Below, in pieces: positions 16,604 through 24,952 of a stretch of DNA of 40,610 nt. The stretch's first letter is position 1. Every line of letters begins with the position of its first letter. Under the pieces are notes generated by a model. That model was given only the letters and a program-made list of their open reading frames with translations. It made no database searches and was not told where the DNA came from. Origin of the DNA: an uncultured Muribaculaceae bacterium (lineage in GTDB: Bacteria > Bacteroidota > Bacteroidia > Bacteroidales > Muribaculaceae); contig CAJTQH010000001.1 of the NCBI GenBank assembly GCA_910578305.1, forward strand, positions 41,670-82,279. Reading direction: 5' to 3'. A program made the translations under genes and the position numbers.

Positions 16604-17284
16604 ATGAAAAAGTTATTTATGCTCGCCGCCGCATGCGGCATGTTCCTCTCAGCATCGGCTCAACACGCTACCGAAATGGAGGTGAACTATTACGACACAA
16701 ACTCCAGCTACAACATCATCGGTCTCTCTTATGACTACACTTCACTGAACGGAAAAAATTTTGAGTTTGCAGAGAACAAATCCATGGGTCTGAATGGCTT
16801 CGGTATTGAATACATCCATGGCTTCAGCCTGTCATCGACTACTCCCCTGTTCCTTGAACTCGGTGCAAAGCTCAATATGGGTTTTGGCAAGGCAACTAGC
16901 CCGGAAGACAGCGAATCCTTTGTAAAAGTGCAGAATCTCCGCGTCAATATTCCCGTAAGCCTCGCCTACCGTTACTCTATCGGATCAAACATGGCTATCA
17001 CTCCTTTCGTTGGTCTGGATTTCCGTGTAAACGTTCTCAACCGCGCCAATGACGGTGACGAATACGGATGGTACAGCCTGTTTGACAAAGATGAAGTTGG
17101 AGACGATACATGGAACCGATTCCAAATGGGATGGCATCTTGGCGCACGCTTCGAATATGAGAAAATCTCTCTCGCTGTCAGCGGCGGTACAGACTTCATC
17201 AAAGCTTTCAGCTACAAAGAAGACGGTTATAAATCGCATGTGTCGACCGGTAACCTTGCCGTCACCCTCGGCTATCGTTTCTGA
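16604..17284 (+). CDS. Small outer-membrane beta-barrel (porin-family) protein
   Basis: A 226-residue protein with signal peptide MKKLFMLAAACGMFLSASAQ. Alternating amphipathic strands (YNIIGLSYDYTSLNG, LFLELGAKLNMGFG, MAITPFVGLDFRVNVLN) end in a C-terminal strand LAVTLGYRF with terminal Phe, typical of Bacteroidetes outer-membrane beta-barrel (PF13568-like) proteins. It follows the PD40 gene by 37 nt and is closed by a terminator. Ligand and function cannot be read from the sequence. Confidence 0.83.
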   Translation: MKKLFMLAAACGMFLSASAQHATEMEVNYYDTNSSYNIIGLSYDYTSLNGKNFEFAENKSMGLNGFGIEYIHGFSLSSTTPLFLELGAKLNMGFGKATSPEDSESFVKVQNLRVNIPVSLAYRYSIGSNMAITPFVGLDFRVNVLNRANDGDEYGWYSLFDKDEVGDDTWNRFQMGWHLGARFEYEKISLAVSGGTDFIKAFSYKEDGYKSHVSTGNLAVTLGYRF

Positions 17285-17349
17285 TACATACAGAAAACGA
17301 CACACGCCTTCGGCGAGAAAGCGAATGCGTGTAACTTATCAAGTCTCAG

Positions 17350-17382
17350 ATGGAGCCACACTCACTGTGGTTCCATTTTTTT
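17350..17382 (+). terminator. Rho-independent terminator
   Basis: ATGGAGCCACA (17350-17360) pairs with TGTGGTTCCAT (17366-17376, one G-U pair) and is followed by a T-run to 17382. It closes the PD40/barrel unit. Confidence 0.88.
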
Positions 17383-17847
17383 GTCTCATATATTGATGTA
17401 ACTCGCCCAGGCATTTTGCGTGGATTTCAGCCTCCCGATTCGAAAAGAAACCAACCTGCAACACCTTAGGACATTATAGCCAATTGCAATCGCGAGACAG
17501 GAAAAACAAAAGGAAAGTCTCACGACTTCCCTTAAGCTTCAAATACACAATTATCTATAAAACAACTATTGTCCTTGATCATATTTTTGCCGCATAACAT
17601 AAAAGATTACGGCATGGCTTTGATGGCTATACCGTGCGAGATTATAGTCCGCGACTAAAGATGCTGGCGCAAAAACTACTGCGTCGGACTACTTGTATCA
17701 ATATTGATTACCGTCCTTAAATTTCGTGGCCTGCATGAACTTATACAGTCATTCAAGTGCCACACATACTTCGCAGTAACATTGCTGTGGATAACCTATC
17801 AAATACAATGCAAAATTAAAAACACCACCATAAAACTACAAATATTT
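17383..17847. other. Gene-free stretch, possibly decayed coding sequence
   Basis: About 465 bases without a supportable gene. On the minus strand a 44-codon open stretch (17339-17473) between two stops reads VLQVGFFSNREAEIHAKC and the like. It looks protein-like but has no start context and overlaps the terminator. Nothing else was recognised. Confidence 0.45.
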
Positions 17848-17874
17848 ACAGATTTTTTAACATAAAAAATCTGT
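17848..17874 (-). terminator. Hairpin downstream of the AraC-family gene
   Basis: A perfect 11-bp inverted repeat (17848-17858 and 17864-17874) with a 5-nt loop lies 10 nt past the AraC stop. The minus-strand tail is A/T-rich but not a clean T-run, so terminator function is likely rather than certain. Confidence 0.6.
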
Positions 17875-17883
17875 ATTCTGCAG

Positions 17884-18780
17884 TCACGACCGCTGGAACT
17901 TGGTTGGCGACATGCCAGTGAAATGTTTAAAGTATTTTCCAAATGACGATTGGTTGGAAAAATTGAGTTCGTAAGCCACCTGTTGCACGTTTTTCCCGGA
18001 AAAACGCAGCAGATTTTTAGCATCCAATATGACATAGTCATCGATCCATTCGGCGGCTGACCGACCGGTGCTTTCCTTCACTATCATGGACAGATATTTT
18101 GGCGATATAAACAGCTTTGAAGCATAGAATGCCACACCGCGCTCTCTGCGGTGGTAGCGGTTGACAAGTGATATGAACTCACGCACATAATTAGCTCGCC
18201 GCGACATGTTGGCCCGGGAGGTGTTCTCGGCCCGCAGACTCACAAACTGCATGAGCTGATAAGAGGCTGCTGCTATGAGCGACCGCGATATCGAGCGCAC
18301 ATACCGTGCATCCACATTGTCTACCGTATTGTAATGTATCAGGTCGAAATAACGCGTCATCAGGCTCACTTCATCGGCTGTAAGCTGCAATACAGGAGGC
18401 TGATTTGATGTGATACGCATGGATGCTATGAGATCAAGCTCAAAATTGATGTCGCGTATGAAATCGGGAGAAATCATAAATACGTATGCGTCCAGATTGT
18501 CCCAGTTGACACTATCCACGCTTATCACAGAGTCGCCTCCGACTACCATCATTGTATTGTCGGATATATGAAATGATTCCAGATTCACGTGCAGATCAGC
18601 ACCTCCTTTAAGACATATTATCATAGTCATACCTCCAAGACGCATGGCTTGATTGGGAAACTGGCTGAAGAGTTCGGTATTTGTCAGTCGGGCAAACACG
18701 TAGTCTGATCCGAAACTGCTGAACTGTTTGGAGTATTTTTTTATATCTGCCGGAGCGACGGAGAGTATCTGTGATTCCAT
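17884..18780 (-). CDS. AraC-family transcriptional regulator
   Basis: A 298-residue regulator. The C-terminal 100 residues form the double helix-turn-helix AraC domain: ISPKYLSMIVKESTGRSAAE, then VQQVAYELNFSNQSSFGKYF and HFTGMSPTKFQ. The N-terminal about 180 residues fit a cupin-type sensing domain (MTMIICLKGGADLHVNLESF) with an unknown ligand. It is downstream of frdCAB on the same strand but separated by a terminator, and has its own -7 box at 18836-18843, so it is an independent unit. No target is evident. Confidence 0.92.
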   Translation of the reverse strand: MESQILSVAPADIKKYSKQFSSFGSDYVFARLTNTELFSQFPNQAMRLGGMTMIICLKGGADLHVNLESFHISDNTMMVVGGDSVISVDSVNWDNLDAYVFMISPDFIRDINFELDLIASMRITSNQPPVLQLTADEVSLMTRYFDLIHYNTVDNVDARYVRSISRSLIAAASYQLMQFVSLRAENTSRANMSRRANYVREFISLVNRYHRRERGVAFYASKLFISPKYLSMIVKESTGRSAAEWIDDYVILDAKNLLRFSGKNVQQVAYELNFSNQSSFGKYFKHFTGMSPTKFQRS

Positions 18781-18835
18781 ATTTTATCTAATAGAATTAT
18801 TGACTGTATATCAACATCTGTATGTGACGGATGGT

Positions 18836-18843
18836 CAAATTTA
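18836..18843 (-). promoter_or_regulatory. -7 box of the AraC-family gene
   Basis: The minus strand reads TAAATTTG (TAnnTTTG), 55 nt before the ATG. No clear -33 element is visible. Confidence 0.55.
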
Positions 18844-18970
18844 GCAATAAGCCAACTATATTCTATACCATCGGGCGTATTTTTTCTCATTTTTAACAAA
18901 ATATTTGTCAAAAGTAGAAGTAACCCATAATGATGTATGATGGCAATTGTCACTGACGGCCATATTCCGT

Positions 18971-19010
18971 AAAGCAAAACCGGAGTCCCAAAGAGGAACC
19001 CCGGTTTATT
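18971..19010 (-). terminator. Terminator of the frdCAB operon
   Basis: An inverted repeat has arms AAACCGG (18977-18983) and CCGGTTT (19001-19007), extended inward with mismatches, and on the minus strand is followed by TTTTGCTTT. It lies about 25 nt after the frdB stop. Confidence 0.8.
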
Positions 19011-19031
19011 GTAATTGTGTCTGAATACGGA

Positions 19032-19787
19032 TTAATCGGCTAATTTAGCCTTTTCAAACTCGCGGTTGAGACGTGCGATGTTGCTCAGAGGCACATTTTT
19101 CGGACACTCGGCAGCACATGCACCGGTATTGGTACAGTTACCGAATCCGAGCTCGTCCATGCGACGCACCATGGCGCGTGCACGGCGTGCGCGCTCTACC
19201 TGTCCCTGGGGGAGCAGGGCAAACTGGCTCACCTTGGCCGATACAAACAGCATGGCCGAGCCATTCTTACATGCGGCAACACATGCACCGCAGCCGATAC
19301 AGGTGGCAGAGTCCATGGCTACGTCGGCCACTTCCTTTGAAATGGGAGTGGCGTTGGCATCCGGTGCACCGCCGCAGTTAAAAGACACATATCCACCAGC
19401 CTGCTGAATCTTGTCAAATGCGTTGCGATCAACGGTAAGGTCGCGAATCACAGGGAATGCGGCAGAGCGCCACGGTTCGATGGTGATGGTGTCGCCGTCG
19501 TTGAACTTACGCATATGGAGCTGACAGGTAGTGATGCCCTGCACAGGACCGTGTGGGTGTCCGTTGATATAGAGCGAGCACATGCCGCAGATGCCTTCAC
19601 GGCAGTCGTTGTCAAACACTACGGGTTCTTCGCCCTTTTCCACGAGCTGCTGATTGAGCATATCAAGCATTTCGAGAAATGAGCTGCCGGTAGAAACGTT
19701 GTCGAGATGATAGTTGACGAACTGGCCTTTTTCCTTAGGACCACGCTGACGCCAAATTTTCAAGTTTACGCTTATTGTTGTTTCCAT
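19032..19787 (-). CDS. frdB: Fumarate reductase/succinate dehydrogenase iron-sulfur subunit
   Basis: A 251-residue iron-sulfur subunit that relays electrons between the FAD subunit and the membrane cytochrome. The N-terminal 2Fe-2S ferredoxin domain has DCREGICGMC (C62, C67, C70) plus C88. The C-terminal part has CIGCGACVAACKNG and CTNTGACAAECPKNV for the 4Fe-4S and 3Fe-4S clusters. It is the third gene of frdC-frdA-frdB, the usual order in Bacteroidetes, with a 44-nt gap to frdA. In anaerobic Bacteroides this complex reduces fumarate to succinate during fermentation. The protein itself is intact. Confidence 0.96.
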   Translation of the reverse strand: METTISVNLKIWRQRGPKEKGQFVNYHLDNVSTGSSFLEMLDMLNQQLVEKGEEPVVFDNDCREGICGMCSLYINGHPHGPVQGITTCQLHMRKFNDGDTITIEPWRSAAFPVIRDLTVDRNAFDKIQQAGGYVSFNCGGAPDANATPISKEVADVAMDSATCIGCGACVAACKNGSAMLFVSAKVSQFALLPQGQVERARRARAMVRRMDELGFGNCTNTGACAAECPKNVPLSNIARLNREFEKAKLAD

Positions 19788-19831
19788 TGAAGTCTTCGTT
19801 TTAATAATTTACGTGGAGTAAAGAAAATGGG

Positions 19832-21849
19832 TTATGACTTGTAGTTACGAGTCTGCACCTTGATAGCCTCATACTTGAGCGGCTCTTTGAGCAGGATGGG
19901 CTTTTCAGTATCGCCTGTGTATTTCCAGCAGCTCACGTACATGTAGTTTTCGTCGTCACGAGCGGCTTCGCCGTCGGCAGTCTGGTATTCTTCGCGGAAG
20001 TGTGCGCCGCACGATTCGTTGCGGTGCAGAGCGTCGATAGCCATCATCTTGGCCATAACCAGGAAGTCTTCAAGACGAAGAGCCTTTTCGAGCTCGGTGT
20101 TGAGATCGTTGGCGTCGCCTACAATGCGGAGGTCGGTGTAGAATTCCTTGCGAACTTCTTCCACTTCGTCGATAGCCTTTACAAGGCTCTGGAGCGTGCG
20201 TCCCATACCTACGAGATCCCACATCACATGACCCAGACGCTTGTGGATCTGGTCGGGGCTCTTGGTGCCCTTAATATTCATGAGCTTTTCGATGCGGTCG
20301 CGTACAGCTTTTTCAGCAGCGTCAAACTCGGGGGTGTCGGTGGTGAAGTGGGGCACCTTGATCTGGTCGCTCAGATAGTTCTGCATTGTGTAGGGCAGCA
20401 CGAAGTAACCGTCGGCCAGACCCTGCATGAGAGCCGATGCGCCCAGACGGTTGGCACCGTGGTCAGAGAAGTTACATTCTCCGATCGCAAACAGACCCTT
20501 GATGGATGTCTGGAGTTCGTAGTCGACCCAGATACCGCCCATGGTGTAGTGCGAAGCAGGGAATATCATCATCGGAGTCTCATAAGGATTGTCGTCCGAG
20601 ATCATCTGATACATATCGAAGAGGTTGCCGTAACGGTCGCGAACCACGTCGGCACCGAGACGCTGGATGGCATATTTGAAGTCGAGGTAAACGGCGTTGC
20701 CGGTACCTACGCCGAATCCGGCGTCGCAGCGTTCTTTGGCGGCACGCGAAGCGATGTCACGCGGACAGAGGTTACCGAATGCCGGGTAGCGGCGTTCGAG
20801 ATAGAAGTCGCGGTCTTCGTCGGGGATGTCGGTGGGTTTTTTCTTGCCTGCGCGGATGGCTTCGGCATCTTCTTTTTTCTTGGGTACCCAGATACGGCCG
20901 TCGTTACGGAGCGATTCGCTCATAAGTGTAAGTTTGGACTGGTCTTCACCGTGTACGGGGATACATGTGGGGTGAATCTGAGTGAAAGCAAGGTTAGAGA
21001 GGTAGGCGCCTTTCTTGAACGCCTGGATAGCGGCAGAGCCGTTGCAGCCCATGGCGTTGGTAGAAAGGAAGAATGTGCGGCCGTAGCCACCGGTGGCGAG
21101 AACCACGGCATGAGCGGCGTAGCGTTCGAGTTCGCCCGTAACGAGGTTGCGCACGATGATACCGCGGCAACGACCGTCGATCATTACAAGATCGAGCATC
21201 TCGCGGCGGTTGAACGAACGCACCTGACCTTTTTCGATCTGGCGGTTGAGCGATGCGTATGCGCCGAGAAGGAGCTGCTGGCCGGTCTGACCTTTGGCAT
21301 AGAATGTACGAGACCGCCGAATGAGCGGTTGGCAAGGAGGCCGCCGTATTCGCGGGCGAAGGGCACACCCTGCTGAACGCACTGGTCGATGATGTTGTTG
21401 GACACTTCGGCAAGACGGTATACGTTGGCTTCGCGAGAACGGAAGTCGCCGCCTTTTACGGTGTCGTAGAAGAGACGATAGATCGAGTCACCGTCGTTCT
21501 GATAGTCCTTCGCAGCGTTGATACCGCCCTGAGCGGCGATAGAGTGAGCGCGACGGGGAGAGTCCTGGATGCAGAAATTCCACACGTTGAAACCGAGTTC
21601 GGCCAGGGTGGAAGCAGCCGATGCACCTGCCAGACCGGTACCTACGACGATGATGTCGAGGTTGCGCTTGTTGGCGGGGTTCACCAACTTCTGGTGAGCC
21701 TTATAGTTAGTCCACTTTTCGGCTATGGGGCCTTCGGGTATTTTGGAGTCAATCTGATATTCGGGGAGCTTTGCCGAGTCCATGTCGGCGTAGTCCTTCA
21801 TGATGGGGGTTGAGTCGATCATACCCTCCAGCTTCTTTATATCTGCCAT
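19832..21849 (-). pseudogene. frdA: Fumarate reductase/succinate dehydrogenase flavoprotein subunit, frameshifted
   Basis: Two minus-strand frames together make one FrdA. The N-terminal part starts at 21849 (MADIKKLEGMID...), with DIIVVGTGLAGASAASTLAE and the FAD-linking region RAHSIAAQGGINAA, up to GVPFAREYGGLLANRSFGG. The second frame resumes at SRTFYAKGQTGQQLLLGAY and continues through VVLATGGYGRTFFLSTNA, the IHPTCIPVHG segment and the C-terminus. Between NRSFGG and SRTFY the family has GAQV; here about 10 nt are missing near 21311-21318, which shifts the frame. Both flanks are otherwise fully conserved, so the lesion is either very recent or an assembly error. The N-terminus has about 30 residues more than I expect for Bacteroides. 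The intact protein would carry FAD and the fumarate site. Confidence 0.9.
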
Positions 21850-21882
21850 ATCTGTGATTGTGTCTTCTTGATTACTAATAGA

Positions 21883-22677
21883 TTATTTCACGCATTCATG
21901 GGCATCACAGCCGGCAACGCCCTCGCAGGGAGTGTCGCAGGGGGTAGTGCACTTGTCGGCCACACATTCGGTGGCAGGTGCGCAACCGGCAGCAGTACAT
22001 GAAGTGTAGTCGCCGTTATTGGCCTTTATGGTAAAGACCACGGCCTGAAGGATGAACAGGCCTACAACGATGGTAGCCCACCAGTTGCCTATGCTTTTCA
22101 GACGGGGCAGCCAGGTGTTGTTGTTCCATCCGGCCGACTGGAACATAGACCAGAAGCCATGAGTCATGTGGAACCACAGAGCCACGAAACCGATGATGTA
22201 GATGATCGGGGTGGCAATGTTGGAGAATGCCAGATTGATGAAGTACATGCCGTTGGCGGGATCGGGCTCATGCTGACCGAGGATTTCGGCGAGCTGCATC
22301 TTGGCCCAGAACTGGATCATGTGAACGGCAAGGAAAGCAACGATGACGATGCCGAGTACAAGCATGTTCTGCGAAGCCCACTCTACTTGGGGAGGCTTGC
22401 TCACAACGTTGTAACGGTCGTTGCCGCGAGCACGGCGGTTCTGTACAGTCAGCCACACAGCGTAGATGATGTGGATGATAAACAATGCGGCAAGACCGAT
22501 GGATGCAACCAGCGCATACCAGTTTGCTCCCAGGAATGCGCAGATGGCATTGTAGCCCTCGGGGCAGATAAGAGCCACCGCATTCATCAGCACATGGAAT
22601 GTAACGAATAGGATAAGGCATGCTCCGGTGATTGCCATCACGAGCTTGCGTCCTATAGATGAATTAGTTAACCACAT
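21883..22677 (-). CDS. frdC: Fumarate reductase/succinate dehydrogenase cytochrome b subunit with Cys-rich tail
   Basis: A 264-residue membrane anchor of the diheme cytochrome b type. It has about five TM helices and histidines placed as haem ligand candidates (FHVLMNAV, FIIHIIYAVW, AVHMIQFW, FHMTHGFWSMF). It anchors FrdAB to the membrane and exchanges electrons with menaquinone. It is the first gene of the operon, with a good promoter about 65 nt upstream. Its last 40 or so residues after the final TM helix form an unusual tail with eight cysteines, which is not needed for haem binding. The family assignment is secure; the tail is discussed in the findings. Confidence 0.93.
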   Translation of the reverse strand: MWLTNSSIGRKLVMAITGACLILFVTFHVLMNAVALICPEGYNAICAFLGANWYALVASIGLAALFIIHIIYAVWLTVQNRRARGNDRYNVVSKPPQVEWASQNMLVLGIVIVAFLAVHMIQFWAKMQLAEILGQHEPDPANGMYFINLAFSNIATPIIYIIGFVALWFHMTHGFWSMFQSAGWNNNTWLPRLKSIGNWWATIVVGLFILQAVVFTIKANNGDYTSCTAAGCAPATECVADKCTTPCDTPCEGVAGCDAHECVK

Positions 22678-22741
22678 AAATGTTAGGGATTTAATATAAT
22701 TTGACTTAAAAATGATACGATAATGTATGGTTAGTTACGTG

Positions 22742-22772
22742 CAAAATTAAAGGAAATTAACCATCTTACCAA
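22742..22772 (-). promoter_or_regulatory. Promoter of frdCAB
   Basis: The minus strand reads TAATTTTG at the -7 position (22742-22749), with TTG (22770-22772) 20 nt upstream in the -33 position. This is near consensus for Bacteroidota. Confidence 0.75.
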
Positions 22773-22886
22773 CTATTAAGGAATTTTTTCTTTAAAAAAG
22801 TCGGTGCGCGCATCGGTTTTTCATGTCAGGAACACATTTTTTATCGGTCGTTAACAGATTTTCTTGCATCTGACAACGTGAATGTA

Positions 22887-22894
22887 TAATTTTG
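22887..22894 (+). promoter_or_regulatory. -7 box directly in front of the glucosaminidase gene
   Basis: TAATTTTG fits TAnnTTTG and ends only 4 nt before the ATG at 22899, so transcription would begin at or next to the start codon (leaderless). Confidence 0.6.
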
Positions 22895-22898
22895 CACC

Positions 22899-23585
22899 AT
22901 GACCTTCAGCCGCTTCATCTTATTATCATCTATCATTGTTTCCGGCACATGCCTTCATTGTAAAGCGTCGACACCTGACGATGCCGATGAATACGAGGTG
23001 TGGGACATAATAAGTACTACTTCGGGGCAGCCGGCATTTCCCGCCGAAAATCTGGAGACATGCCATGCTGACGAAACTCCGTTTACGATCATGGGGGCAC
23101 CAAAGGTCGATGCCGCCACCATGCATCGGTTTGTAAGCGCATACAACGCCGACTTCCCAATGGAGATAGCGCAGGCTTACCACAGCCTTGGCCTGAAATA
23201 TGGCATACGCGGCGATGTGGCTCTGTGTCAAGCTATAGTAGAGACAGGATGGTTCAGATTTGCCGATGGCACAGCAGTAACTCCCGATCAGCATAATTAT
23301 TGCGGACTTGGCGTAACATCGAGAGGCATGAAGGGCAGCGCGTTTGAATGCGTGGAAGACGGAGTGAGGGCACAGTTGCAGCACCTCTATGCCTATGCCT
23401 GCCGGGAGCCTCTGCCCGAAGGAGAACAGCTCATCGACCCACGCTTCTCGCTGGTGCAGAGGGGTGTGGCTCCCACGTGGATGGATCTGTCGGGCCGATG
23501 GGCCGCAAACGACCATTATGGCATGCAGATACGCCGGCTTTACGAGCGTCTGCTGCAGATGGCTTCGGAACAGGCATCGAAATAA
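22899..23585 (+). CDS. Exported glucosaminidase-domain protein (peptidoglycan hydrolase)
   Basis: A 228-residue protein with a signal-like N-terminus (FILLSSIIVSGTCLHCKA). From about residue 65 it matches the glucosaminidase (PF01832) fold: DFPMEIAQAYHSLGLKYGIR, then DVALCQAIVETGWFRF with the likely catalytic Glu in VETGW, and HNYCGLGVTSRG. Enzymes of this family cleave beta-1,4 GlcNAc linkages in peptidoglycan. No cell-wall anchoring repeats are seen. It is followed by queF, which has its own -7 box. The start at 22899 gives a good signal peptide and is kept although the promoter implies no leader. Confidence 0.87.
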   Translation: MTFSRFILLSSIIVSGTCLHCKASTPDDADEYEVWDIISTTSGQPAFPAENLETCHADETPFTIMGAPKVDAATMHRFVSAYNADFPMEIAQAYHSLGLKYGIRGDVALCQAIVETGWFRFADGTAVTPDQHNYCGLGVTSRGMKGSAFECVEDGVRAQLQHLYAYACREPLPEGEQLIDPRFSLVQRGVAPTWMDLSGRWAANDHYGMQIRRLYERLLQMASEQASK

Positions 23586-23662
23586 TCTATGTGAGCATCG
23601 AGAAGGAAAAGCGCACTATGGGCCGGATGACAGGCTTATAGCATCTTTTATGGGAATTTTTG

Positions 23663-23670
23663 TAATTTTG
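23663..23670 (+). promoter_or_regulatory. -7 box of queF-queC
   Basis: TAATTTTG fits TAnnTTTG, 27 nt before the queF ATG at 23698. It excludes longer frames that start inside the glucosaminidase gene. Confidence 0.65.
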
Positions 23671-23697
23671 CATCCCGACAATTACATATTACAGTAT

Positions 23698-24168
23698 ATG
23701 AGAACCGACAATGAACTACAGGGAGTGAGCCTGTTGGGCGACACTGCCGTGAAATATCCCACACAGTATGCTCCGGAAATCCTGGAAACTTTTAAGAACA
23801 AGCATCCCGAGAATGAATATCTCGTGACGTTTACATGCCCCGAATTCACATCGCTCTGCCCTAAGACAGGGCAGCCCGACTTTGCCAAAATCATCATCAA
23901 CTATATACCGCGCGAGGATATGGTGGAGAGCAAAAGCCTGAAACTCTATCTGTTCAGCTTCCGCAATCACGGTGACTTCCACGAAGACTGCGTGAATATA
24001 ATAATGAAAGACCTGGTGCGGCTCATGAATCCGCGCTACCTTGAAGTAATAGGGCTTTTCACTCCGAGAGGCGGTATATCCATATATCCGTTTGCCAACT
24101 ACGGCGACGCCGAGCATCAGGATATGGTGAAATCGCGCATGCTTGCGGCATTTCGCAATGACTTCTGA
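23698..24168 (+). CDS. queF: NADPH-dependent 7-cyano-7-deazaguanine reductase
   Basis: A 156-residue unimodular QueF that reduces preQ0 to preQ1 in queuosine biosynthesis. It has the catalytic cysteine in FTSLCPKTGQPDF (C54, with D61) and the NADPH-binding QueF motif ESKSLK (77-82), followed by FRNHGDFHE. The start MRTDNELQG directly after the -7 box at 23663 is chosen over an upstream ATG in the preceding gene. It is followed 15 nt later by queC, which makes its substrate. Confidence 0.96.
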   Translation: MRTDNELQGVSLLGDTAVKYPTQYAPEILETFKNKHPENEYLVTFTCPEFTSLCPKTGQPDFAKIIINYIPREDMVESKSLKLYLFSFRNHGDFHEDCVNIIMKDLVRLMNPRYLEVIGLFTPRGGISIYPFANYGDAEHQDMVKSRMLAAFRNDF

Positions 24169-24183
24169 ACAAGCTGACCGATC

Positions 24184-24828
24184 ATGAAGAAAGACGCCAT
24201 ATTAGTACTTTCAGGCGGCATGGACTCGACCACCATGCTGCACGAATATGCATCGCGCATAGCGCTGGCCGTGAACTTTTCGTACGGTGCCAACCACAAC
24301 GCACGCGAAGCCGCATGCGCACGTGAAAACTGCCGTCGGCTGGGCATAGAGCTCGTGGAGATAGACCTCGCTTTCATGAGCCGATACTTCGAAAGCTCGC
24401 TGCTGAGCGGTGCCGAAGCCATACCCGACGGCCACTACGAGGATGAAAACATGCGCTCTACCGTCGTGCCGTTCCGCAACGGCATCATGCTCAGCATAGC
24501 GGCCGGACTGGCCGAAAGCCGCGGACTGACTACCGTGATGATAGCCAATCACGGAGGCGACCACGCCATATATCCCGACTGCCGACGCGGATTTATCGAC
24601 GCCATGTCGCAGTCGATAGCCGAAGGCACATACGACCACATCGAACTGTATGCGCCATATACCGACCTGACCAAAAACGACATAGCACGCCGCGGTGCTG
24701 CCTTGGGGGTGGACTATTCGCTCACCTACTCCTGCTACAAAGGAGGCGAGAAGCACTGCGGAACGTGCGGCACATGCGTCGAACGCCGCGAGGCTCTCAT
24801 CGCCGCAGGACTGACTCCCGACTGCTGA
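24184..24828 (+). CDS. queC: 7-cyano-7-deazaguanine synthase
   Basis: A 214-residue ATP-dependent enzyme that converts 7-carboxy-7-deazaguanine and ammonia to preQ0. The PP-loop motif LVLSGGMDSTTML lies near the N-terminus. VPFRNGIMLSIA and NHGGDHAIYPDCR follow, with the zinc-binding cluster C184, C192, C195, C198 (CYKGGEKHCGTCGTC) at the C-terminus. All signature residues are present. It is one operon with queF; queD and queE are not in the window. A hairpin at 24845-24867 follows. Confidence 0.96.
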   Translation: MKKDAILVLSGGMDSTTMLHEYASRIALAVNFSYGANHNAREAACARENCRRLGIELVEIDLAFMSRYFESSLLSGAEAIPDGHYEDENMRSTVVPFRNGIMLSIAAGLAESRGLTTVMIANHGGDHAIYPDCRRGFIDAMSQSIAEGTYDHIELYAPYTDLTKNDIARRGAALGVDYSLTYSCYKGGEKHCGTCGTCVERREALIAAGLTPDC

Positions 24829-24844
24829 CCTTAAGCCGTGTCAA

Positions 24845-24867
24845 TGCGAAAAGCGTGGTTTTTCGCA
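24845..24867 (+). terminator. Hairpin after queC, terminator without T-tail
   Basis: TGCGAAAA (24845-24852) pairs with TTTTCGCA (24860-24867) across a 7-nt loop. No T-run follows, so termination would be weak or factor-dependent. Confidence 0.5.
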
Positions 24868-24876
24868 CGATAGTGA

Positions 24877-24905
24877 TTGGATTATGAATTATTTGCTTAT
24901 ATTTG
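24877..24905 (+). promoter_or_regulatory. Promoter of the DUF1537-like membrane protein gene
   Basis: TATATTTG at 24898-24905 fits TAnnTTTG, with TTG at 24877-24879 18 nt upstream. Transcription would begin near 24910, after the first possible ATG (24884), so translation probably begins at 24953. Confidence 0.7.
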
Positions 24906-24952
24906 CAAATACCTTAAATACATCCGATCAATACCACGTAGCTCCACGCGTC

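Noticed and set aside
20000..21376. Long plus-strand open frame (458 codons) opposite frdA
   Set aside because: It mirrors the strongly conserved frdA coding strand; the translation has no recognisable domain.
23389..23697. Extended N-terminus of queF
   Set aside because: It overlaps the glucosaminidase gene out of frame and precedes the queF -7 box; QueF proteins start near MRTDNELQG.
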